This document shows positions 47,735 to 58,200 of a DNA stretch of 64,000 nt, one piece after another. The translations under genes were made by a program, and so were the position numbers. Each line of letters opens with the position of its first letter. Position 1 is the stretch's first letter. Below the pieces are notes generated by a model, which saw only the letters and a program-made list of their open reading frames with translations, was not told where the DNA came from and did no database searches. The stretch is taken from the NCBI GenBank assembly GCA_946413585.1, contig CAMKLG010000002.1, positions 1 through 64,000 of the forward strand, read 5' to 3'. Origin of the DNA: an uncultured Bacteroidales bacterium (GTDB taxonomy: Bacteria > Bacteroidota > Bacteroidia > Bacteroidales > WCHB1-69).

Positions 47735-49093
47735 TTATTCGCAGAAATGTTCGTAGAAGTGTGTGATCACCTCGATGCCTTTGCGGAAGTGGTCGAGTTT
47801 GTAGTTTTCGTTGGGAGAGTGGATGTTGTCCTCGGCGAGACCGAAGCCGCAGAGGATGGACTTCACGCCCAGCACCTTCTCGAAGTGCGCCACAATCGGG
47901 ATGCTGCCGCCGCTGTAGGTCGGGATGGGACGTTTGCCATAGACATCCATGTAAGCCTTCTCGGCCGCTTGGTAAGCGGGCACATCCACGCCGCAACGGT
48001 ATGCTTCGCCGCCGTGCGCGGGAATCACCTCCACCTTCACGTAGTCGGGCGCGATGTTCTCGAAATGTTTCTGGAACAGTTCCGCGATCTTGTGGGAATC
48101 CTGGTTGGCGACCAAGCGCATGGAGATGTTGGCGGAAGCCGTCGCGGGAAGCACGGTCTTGAATCCTTCGCCCGTATAGCCGCCCTCGATGCCGCACACG
48201 CCCAAGTTCGGACGGATGCCCGTGCGCTCGATGGTGCTGTATCCCTCTTCGCCAAATAATGCTTTGACATCCAGTGATTTCTTGTATTCCTCTTCGTTGA
48301 ACGGGGCTTGCGCGATGAGTTCGCGTTCCTCTTTGGAGAGCACCACCACGTCGTCGTAGAAACCGGGGATGGTCACCTCGCCCTTGTCGTTGATGAGTCC
48401 GCTGATGAGGTCGCAGAGCACGTTGATGGGGTTGGCGACCGCACCGCCGAAGATGCCGGAATGGAGGTCGCGGTTCGGACCGGTGACCTTCAAGATCATG
48501 TTGCACAAGCCGCGCAGACCGGCGGTGATGGAGGGCGTGTCGCTGGCAATCATGCCGGTGTCGGAGACGAGGATGACATCGCACTTGAGCAGGTCTTTGT
48601 GTTGCTCGCAGAAACTGTAGAGCTGCGTGCTGCCGATCTCCTCCTCACCTTCGAGCATGAACTTGACGTTGCACTTCAGGTTGCCGGATTTCACCATGTA
48701 CTCGAAGGCTTTCGCGTGCATGAACGACTGTCCCTTGTCGTCGTCGGCACCGCGTCCCCAAATCTTGCCCTCCTTGATGACGGGCTCGAAAGGCTCTGTG
48801 TTCCAGAGGTCAATGGGATCCACGGGCATCACGTCGTAGTGGCCATAGACCAGCACGGTCTTGGCGTTGGGATCGACCATCTTCTGTCCCACGACAATGG
48901 GGTTGCCCTCGGTGGGATAGACTTCGCATTGGTCAGCGCCGGCGGCCATGATCAGCTCTTTCCAACGCTCGGCGCAGCGCACCATGTCGCCTTTGTGCTC
49001 ACTCTCTGAACTGATCGACGGGATGCGCAACAGACTGAACAGTTCGTCTAAAAATCGGGTTTCGTTCTCTTGAATGTAATTTCTGATGTCCAT
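47735..49093 (-). CDS. M20-family dipeptidase
   Basis: KTVLVYGHYDVMPVDPIDLWNTEPFEPVIKEGKIWGRGADDDKGQ...LEGEEEIGS...YTGEGFKTVLPATASANISMRL. Confidence 0.92.
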   Translation of the reverse strand: MDIRNYIQENETRFLDELFSLLRIPSISSESEHKGDMVRCAERWKELIMAAGADQCEVYPTEGNPIVVGQKMVDPNAKTVLVYGHYDVMPVDPIDLWNTEPFEPVIKEGKIWGRGADDDKGQSFMHAKAFEYMVKSGNLKCNVKFMLEGEEEIGSTQLYSFCEQHKDLLKCDVILVSDTGMIASDTPSITAGLRGLCNMILKVTGPNRDLHSGIFGGAVANPINVLCDLISGLINDKGEVTIPGFYDDVVVLSKEERELIAQAPFNEEEYKKSLDVKALFGEEGYSTIERTGIRPNLGVCGIEGGYTGEGFKTVLPATASANISMRLVANQDSHKIAELFQKHFENIAPDYVKVEVIPAHGGEAYRCGVDVPAYQAAEKAYMDVYGKRPIPTYSGGSIPIVAHFEKVLGVKSILCGFGLAEDNIHSPNENYKLDHFRKGIEVITHFYEHFCE

Positions 49094-49177
49094 AATTTTT
49101 GTTCGTTTTGTTTGAAAGGGCAAAAATACAAAATTTCTTTTGGATTGGCAGATCGAATTGTAATTTGAAAATTTTGC

Positions 49178-49185
49178 TATTTTTG
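49178..49185 (+). promoter_or_regulatory. TATTTTTG promoter element upstream of the giant T9SS gene
   Basis: TAnnTTTG about 58 nt upstream of the ATG. Confidence 0.5.
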
Positions 49186-49242
49186 CACCTTTGACCGATC
49201 GATTTCCGGTCGGTGTTATCATGATTTTTAAAGCAAAAGAAT

Positions 49243-52200
49243 ATGAAAAAGATTATTACAACTGTGTTGATGCTTCTGACGCTCATGGCACCTCGGATCG
49301 GATACACACAGCAGTATTTGACAGTCCACGACGGGACAGACACCAGCGAGTATATTCCTGTTTATGGCTTTTTCGTGGATGATTATCTGAAAATGGAGAT
49401 GGTGTATCCGGCGCAGGAACTTTCCGTCATGAACGGAGCCAACCTCACCGGTATGAGTTTCTATGCTGAAGAATCCAGTTCAGATTGGGGCAATCCCACT
49501 TTCAGGGTTTTCCTCGCCGAGGTTTCCTCGCCGACAGTAAGTGCTTTTGTCGGTTCCGGAACTGTCGTTTTCGAGGGCACTTTGGAAATCAGCGGTGGGG
49601 TCATGACCGTTCTTTTTGACCAGCCCTTCACCTATCATGGGGGCAATCTGCTTGTCGGCATCTATGATATTCTCCCCGGAGACGATTTTTCCGACTCCCA
49701 TTGGTATGGGGAGGCGGTGAACGGTGCTGCTATATTGGGCTTGGCCAATAATGAAGAAGCGGACTTCCCAATGGATTTCCTGCCGAAGACCACCTTCCAG
49801 TACATACCTGCCGGTGTGTCGTCTTGTCTTCGTCCCACGAACCTCATGGCGAGCAATGTTTCCGCTCATTCCGTCACATTGGGCTGGACGGAAAATGGCT
49901 CAGCCTCGTCCTGGCAGATTTGTCTTAACGAGGATGAGGACAACCTCATTACGGTTACCAGCAACCCCTATACGTTGACGGGTCTCACTGCTGGCACGGA
50001 CTACAGTGTCAAAGTGCGTTCCAGATGTAATAACGGCGCCACTACCAGCACATGGTCGAACGCGATTAGCTTTTTGGCAACCGACGACGTGGTCATCGGT
50101 TACGGCGCCTCCTCAAGCAACAATCTTCCCAGCACTTCGTTCTACAAATATTCGTTGACCCAGCAGATTTACACAGCTGGAGAAATCGGGATGGCCGGTA
50201 CCATCAACAGTGTCGCCTTCTACAATCAAGGCTCGGAAAAGACCCGCAATTACGATATGTATATTGTCCATACTCCTAAGACCTCGTTTGCGTCCAACAA
50301 TGATTGGATACCGGTTACGGCCAGCGACAGGGTCTTTAGCGGGGAAGTGACGATGGCCGCCAATGCATGGACGGTCATCCAGATTGACGGTTTCGATTAT
50401 AATGGGACGAGCAACCTTGCCCTCGTCATGGATGACAATACCAATTCTTGGTCCGAAGGTATGTCTTGTCGCGTTTTCAGTGCCGCCAGCCAGGCTATAT
50501 TAGTTTACGCCGATGACACGAATTATGATCCTTGTGGTTCGTTGGGCTATTCCGGCACCGTTGCGAATATGAAAAACCAGATCGTGCTGGGCATTACGCC
50601 TGCCGGCATGGTCGCTTGCGCGAGACCGGCCACCTTTTCGGTGAACAATATCACCGCCCATTCGGCTGTGTTGTCATGGAGCGGCGGCAGCGGCACGTAC
50701 AATGTGGAATATAAAAAGGATGCCGACGAGGTTTGGTCCGTGTATGCGAATGGCGTTACCAGCACCAGCCTCAACATGAACAACCTTTCCCAGGCGACCC
50801 AATATGCGGTCCGGATTCAGTCGGTCTGCCCAGACAGCGTGAGTGGCTGGAAAAGCACCTTCTTCACCACACAGGTCGCCTGCACTGATCATATCTACGT
50901 GACCGAGAATGGTACGGGCGACGGGTCCAGTTGGGCGTTGGCGACGAGCGATCTGCAATCGGCGTTGAGTACCGCGCTGGACATCCGTAACGCCTACGGA
51001 TTAACCTTGGATGTTTGGGTGGCCAACGGTACCTACTACGGCGACATGATCGGTATCAATGCTTTCACCATGGTGGAGGGCGTGAACTTGTATGGCGGTT
51101 TTGCCGGCAACGAACCGGCCAGCTACAACCTGTTGTTGCGGAACTTCAATACCCACGCGACGATTCTGGACGGTGCTTCTTCGAGACGGGTGCTCTACCA
51201 GCCAACCGATTTCAACACCCTGACGACTTGGGACGGCTTCACGATCCAGCATGGTCAGATGGCCACTGACGGTGCCGGGGCTTTCTTGCGTGAAGGAAGC
51301 CGTTTGTCAAACTGCAAGATTTTAGACAATGTTTCATTGAGCGGCGATGGCGGCGGTGTGTATTGTGACGACCATGCCGTTTTGGAAAACTGTGATTTTG
51401 AGAGGAATACGGCATACTATTCCGGCGGCGGTGTCTATGCTTACCGCTCCACAGTCCGCAATTGTCGCATGGCGAACAACACGGCCAACAGAGGAGGTGG
51501 GGTGTATCTCTCCTACCAGTCCAATCTCGTCTCTTCTCGGATTAGTCATAACCAAGCTTATGAAGGTGGTGGAATTTACATGCTTTCACTTTCGCAGGTC
51601 CGCAACTGTTTGGTCGATAACAACACGGCGGATGCGTCGTCCTATAGTCTTGGTGGCGGCGGAATTTGTTGTGCCAGTACGGGCGCAGTCGTCAATACGA
51701 CCGTCGTGCGCAATGCCTCCACCGATGGCGGCGCCGGTGTTTCCGGGCAAGGCGGTGCTTCGCTGACCAACTGTATAGTGTGGGGTAACGAGCAGGACGG
51801 GAACCCCTCCAATGTCGTCGGCAACCTTGCCGTCTCGTTCTCTGCCGTGGAAGGCGGTTGCCCGGGCGATAGCATCATTGTACTCAACGATGTCAACCCG
51901 CCTCTGTTCGTGAACAGCTCTGCAACGGCAGGCGCGTCCGACAATTCTTCCGGTGCAGACTGGCATTTCCAGAACGGATCCCCTTGTGCCAATGCCGGCA
52001 ATAATGCTGCCGTGACGGACAGCCTCGACCTCGACGGCACGGCGCGTGTCAAACGCGACACGGTGGATTTGGGATGTTATGAGTCGAATTTCTACAGCGT
52101 GCCGGTCAGTTATTGCGTCACCGTTTATCATGAATTCTCTGACACGGCGTGTGTCAACTATACTTGGAATGACCGAACTTACTACTGGAGTGGTGACTAT

Positions 52201-55200
52201 ACCCAAACAATGGAACTTCCCAACGGCTGTGACTCCGTGGTGACATTGCATCTCACCATCAACCGCTCCGTTTCCACTTACGAATCTCTTTCTATTTGTG
52301 AAAGCGAACTGCCCTACACTTATTTGGATACGGTCTTCGATGTCGGCACCCCGCAGAATTCGTATTTCACTTTTCGGTTGATGGCGGATAACGGTTGCGA
52401 TTCTGTCATTCACCTCCACCTCACGGTACAGCCTTCCATCTTGGGGGCGTTTGGGGCCATGACTCCGACGAACAACTATACGGTCACCAACCAGGCGGTG
52501 CACTTCACCTGGGATGCGGTGGAGAATGCCACCGGTTACGCGCTCTACGTGTGGCCTGTGGGCGACCCCCAGCCGCAGCAGCCTGCCGTTTCCCAAGACT
52601 ACTGGACACAATGTGTGGTGACCAATCTGCAGAACCGCCGGGACTACCAATGGTTCCTGAAAGCCTATAGCGCTTGCGACACCACCGTGAGTGCGGTTCG
52701 CCAGTTCACGCTGAATGTGGCACCGGTGTTGACGATCAACAGTGGCGCTATCATGGATTTCGGCGAGATTCCGTTGGACAGTACCCGCAGCCGCTATTTC
52801 CAGGTGACGGGTACGGCCTTGACCAGTGCCATTTCCTACCAACTCTCAGGAACGGATGCCTCCTCCTTCTCCCTTAGTCCGTCCAGTTCGTGGAACAGCA
52901 TGACGGGCGGCGGAATGCAGATTTCCTTCCATCCCACGGTGCCTCAAAACGAATATGTCGCGCAGATTACCATACAGAGTGACACATTAGTGAGAACCTT
53001 TACGGTGAAAGGCTGTCTTTCCGGTTTCCTGACCTTTACCACCACCGTGGATGCCGATGTGTATGCCACCGACAGCGAGATACCCATCCATGGTCAGGTG
53101 ACGAACCTGCTCAACGATCCAGTTGCCGGACTGGATGTGGAAGTGTATGTGAAGGTGTTCGACCTTGTCCGCACGATTCCGGCCACCACAGATGCTAACG
53201 GGCTGTTCGAGGTCTCGTTCGTCCCGCAGCAGTCCGAGTCGGGCTACTACACGGTGGGTGCACGTCGGTTAGGTGCCGACGGCATGGCGGTGCACGACGC
53301 TTTCAACATCCCGGGCATGATGCTGCTCTCTTCCGACTGGATTCTCTGGAAGCCGAACACCGCGCAAGCGGATACGGGTACGATTGCCGTGCGCAACCGC
53401 AGCCAGGTCCCCCTCACGAACATCCAGGTCACCCCGGCATCGCTGCCCAATGGATGCACGGTGCAGTTCGAACCTCTGAATCTTGCCGGCTTGGCTACAG
53501 GCGAATTGCAGTATGTCGTCAGCGGCTCGGTGGCTTCCACGGGCGTGAACTACGAGGAGGTGCGCCTCAATGCTTTCAGTGACGAAGGAGCAGCCATGAA
53601 CTTCAGCGCATGGTACTACTGTATGCAACAACGTGCCGACTTGGATGTGATGCCCCTGTCGCTCACCAACACGATGAACCGTGGAAAGAGCAAAGTGGTG
53701 GATTTCAAGATTTTCAACAATGGCAATGGTCCGACAGGCAACATTTACGTCACGCTGCCTGACGTGCCGTGGATGTCGGTGGTCGGGAGTGACACGCTGC
53801 CCTCCCTGGGCGTGCATGATTCCGCATACGTCTCCATCCGTCTTTCCGCAGACAGCACCACCGCCCTCATCCGTTACACGGGCAACATCGCCATCAACTG
53901 TGAGCGCGGCGAGGGGGTGAGCATCCCCTACAGTATCACCGCCATTTCCGACTCCACGGGTGCGCTAATGGTGGACGTCACGGACGATTATACGTACAAC
54001 ACCAACAGCGGTAACGGCCCGCACCTCGCTGGTGCCGACGTGATCGTGAAAGGATACTATTCGTTGGAAACCGTTGCCACAGGGGTGACCGATTCCAACG
54101 GAGTTTTTGTGGCGGACAATCTGCCGGAAGGCTGGTACAAGCTCATCATCCGCGCCGACCGTCACGATGAGTACCAGAACAACCTCTATATCACGGCCGG
54201 AGAAACCAACCATCAGGACATTTTCATCCAGTTCCAGGCCATCACCTACTCTTGGGAGGTGGTGCCCACTGAAATCGGGGACGAATACACCTACGAGTTG
54301 GTGGTGAATTACGAAACGCATGTGCCGACCCCGGTGATTGTTTTGGAAATGCCCAGTGAACTTCCCGCTCTGCAGGAGGGCGAGAGTTACACCTTTGACT
54401 ATGTCTTGACCAACCACGGTCTGATTGCCGCTTTTGACGTGCAACTCTTCGCTCCGCAAAGCTCCCTCTATACGTTTACGCCGCTGTATGACCAGATGGA
54501 CAGCCTTCCCGCACAAACCTCGGTGTCAATTCCTTGTGTGATGAGTCGCCCCGTGCAAACCCGTTCAGCCAATAACGCTGCAGGTCTGAGATACGGCTCC
54601 GATGGGGATTGCCCGCATCTTATCAGGACCTCGGTAGTCGGTTATAAATTATGCGGCGGAGATAGATACCCGATTTGGGCGTACAAGATGGTGACCGACG
54701 GAACCTATGAGCCGTGTCCTACGTGGACGTCGATGCCGATGTACTACGGCGGAATTGCAGGAGGCACTTCCGTGTTGGCAGGAAATTACAGCTCCGAGCC
54801 ACTCACAACCCCGGTGGCAATATGTGAGTGCGAGGACGAAGTGGTGAGTTACGATACCACCCTCACCAATAAGTTGGACACCCTCTTCTTCGTCTTTATT
54901 AAGAATTTAAGAAACTGTGTCACTGGCGAACTCTATCAGATTCGTGATACGGTGCCGATTCTTGATGAAGATTGTGAGGTTACGGTTACCGTCAATCCTT
55001 TTAATAGACCCCTGTCTGGAGTGGGACGAATCGGCGTGGCCGCCGACGGCGCGTCTAAGATGTATATTTATGTCAAAAGCAATTGCCAATTGCTGTCATC
55101 ACAGCTTTTGTGGTCGTTGACTTATAATCATACGACGGATTCGACTATTGTGGGCTCCATCTCTCCCGAGATCGTTCAAGTGAATGACACCATGTTGATG

Positions 55201-58200
55201 ATGACCTATATTGCGCCATCGGAGTTCCCCGCCAATGTGGACAAAGCGTATGAGGTCACACTCACGGTGATGATGATTGTGGGGGACGGCGGCGAAGGTA
55301 CGGACGTTTTTAATGTGGTTTTCCCGATATCCATTGTTCGTCCGCCGGTGTTGTTGATTCATGGTTTGGGCAGTGACGCTGGCTGTTTTGCAGATTTGTA
55401 TGATATATTGAAATCGCAATATTATGATGAATGGCAGTTGAAGAAAGTGGATTACCATAGCACAAACAGCGATTATTTTTCGGAAAATGAAGGCGTAGTA
55501 CAGAGAAATTTGAACGACATCTTCTCCTTGTATAGAGAGCATGGATATGCTGTGTCGAAAGCGGATCTGGTGGGACACAGTATGGGCGGTATTTTGTCAA
55601 GATTGCACGTGGAATATGTGGACAGCAGCAACATCCATAAAGTGATAACGGTCAACACACCGCACTCGGGCGCTCACATTGCCGATATTGTGATAGGAAA
55701 TAAGTATTTAAGCAGTGCTGCACGTGTGAAATTTAAGATGGGAAAGTTCACGGAAAATATTTGGGACTGGACGATAGGTGCTGTGGAGGATTTGCGAGTG
55801 ACATCATCGGCTATCAGGACATATTTGAATAACAGGGCTAGATTGGATAGAATGAATAACATTCCTGTACACGCAATCGTGTCAACAGTAAATACAGGAG
55901 CTCCCAATCTTATTGATGCAGAACTGAAATCAGATATCATTTTTGAGCTTAAGCTTTGCTCGATGCTATGCCCAAATGATACTATTCGTCATCTTGCAGA
56001 TGATTTGTTACGTGGTGCTGCATTGTCAGAAGCGGCAGTGGATGCCTTGTTTTGTGGGTTGCAAAAGGTTCTGCATAATTATGTGTTCCATGAAGAAAGC
56101 GACTATGTGGTGCCGTTGAGAAGCCAGCAAGGAGGTTTGCCAGCGAATAATGTGACCCTGTTCGACAATAATGTTGCCGAAACTTCACATGTCGGTATCA
56201 CATCGTATGGACCTGCGATGAATAGAATCATTGAATTGTTGAAAGCCCCTACAACTAGTGATTTGTTTTGTATGACAGGATTCCGCCCTGACACGTTGCC
56301 TTATCCGTCAGTGGGACCTGAAGAATCCTACTCTGAATGTGTTCTGAATTTGATGCTTTCGCTTAATCAAACGGCAAGCCTCCATGAAGCGACGCACCCT
56401 TCGGGATTATCTGGCCGTGGGGCAGCTGTTAACTCTCGGAGCGGACAGTCTAGCGCTTCTTTGGCAGCAGAATATAATGATGCAAACCGCACGATTACAG
56501 CTACTTGCAACTATTCGGAAGATGTGGGCAATAGACTTGTGATGGCCTGTCTGTCCGATGGAAGAACCCTTCTCGCCTTCATGGATACTGCCCAAATTGA
56601 GATTCCTGCCACATACAAAGGACCTGTCAAGGTATTCGCCGTAGGGGAGATTGATGGTGGTAATGTCGTTACGGACTCTGTAACTGTGCAGATCGGCCAG
56701 TATGGGACGACCCCGCAGAGTATCCATTTTGTCAATGACACCCTTTATATACTTGAAAATGACACGATTTTGCCGATGGTGGAATGTGTCTGGACAACGG
56801 GGGACATTACCTACGTTACCCCTGTCTTCCAAGCCAATGACAGTGTCCTGTATGCTGCCAATGATTTGGTTGTAGGACGAAATGAGGGCACCTCGGGCCT
56901 GGTCGCTCACTTTGAAGGCCTGACAACGACGGCTCCTGTTTCCGTTTATGGTTTACGTCTCGATAATGATGATTTTTATAATGGCCAGGGGGGCGGCGGT
57001 ACCGGTGGCAACGAGAATGACACGTTGTCCCATTCCGGGGTCTGCGCCTCCATCACCGTGCAGTTCTCACAAAAGATGACCATGACCCGCGAGGCATTCG
57101 AGGGTACGCTCACCATCAATAACGGGCACGACAGCGACCCGATGCAGGACATCGATGTGGAGTTCGTCATCCGCGACGAGGCTGGTGTGGATTGCACGAA
57201 CCTCTTCCAAATCAACTTCTTGTCTTACAACAACATGACGGGCTCCAACGGCAGTGCGTCGTTGGCCGCTCAGAATGAGGGCAGCATCGTGGTGCAGTTC
57301 ATCCCCACCAAGCAGGCCGCTCCCGAAATCGCCAAGGTCTATTCCTTCGGCGGATCGTTCAGCTTCCTCGATCCCTTCTCAGGCGAAAGTGTGACCTACA
57401 ACCTCTTCCCGGTGGATATCACGGTGCATCCGAGCCCCGACCTCTATGTCAACTACTTCATGCAGCGCGACATCCTTGGCGATGACCCGCTCACCGAAGA
57501 TCGCGTGGAACCCATGGTTCCGGCTGAGTTGGGTGTGATCATCCATAACCGTGGCGCGGGTGTCGCCAAAAACGTTGTCTTGGAGACGGCTGAACCCCAG
57601 ATCGTCGATAACGACAAGGGACTGGCCGTCGATTTCGCCATGTGCGGAGCCTCCTTCAACGGCAGCGAGCGCCAGTTGGGCCTCATGGAAATTCCGTTCG
57701 GCAATATCGAACCGCACCATGCGGGGGTAGGAGAGTGGTGGTTCACCAGCACGCTCCTCGGACACTTCATCTCTTACGAGGCGCACGTGATTCACAACAA
57801 CAGCTTCGGCAACCCCAATCTCAGCTTGGTGAGCAGCCTCGACATCCACCCGCTCATCCATACCATCTATGCGTATGGCAATTTGGACGACGGCATCAAC
57901 GACTTCCTCGTGGATGATGTGGAGGACAACCTCAACTACCCCGACAGCCTCTACTTCTCTGATGGCAGTCGCACGGGCGTGGCCACCGCTGACAGTATCA
58001 GTTTCGACCACTACGTGACTCCGGAAGATACGGTGGTGATCCTTACGCTGGATCCGTCCCGTATCGGCTGGAACTACGAGCAGACTTGGGACCCCGGCCA
58101 AGGCCAGTACGAGCTTCTCAGCTGCACCCGCAACAGCGACCAACAGCTGATCCCGCTTAGCAATGTGTGGCAGACGTTCGTCACCCTTCCCGTTGGTGCG

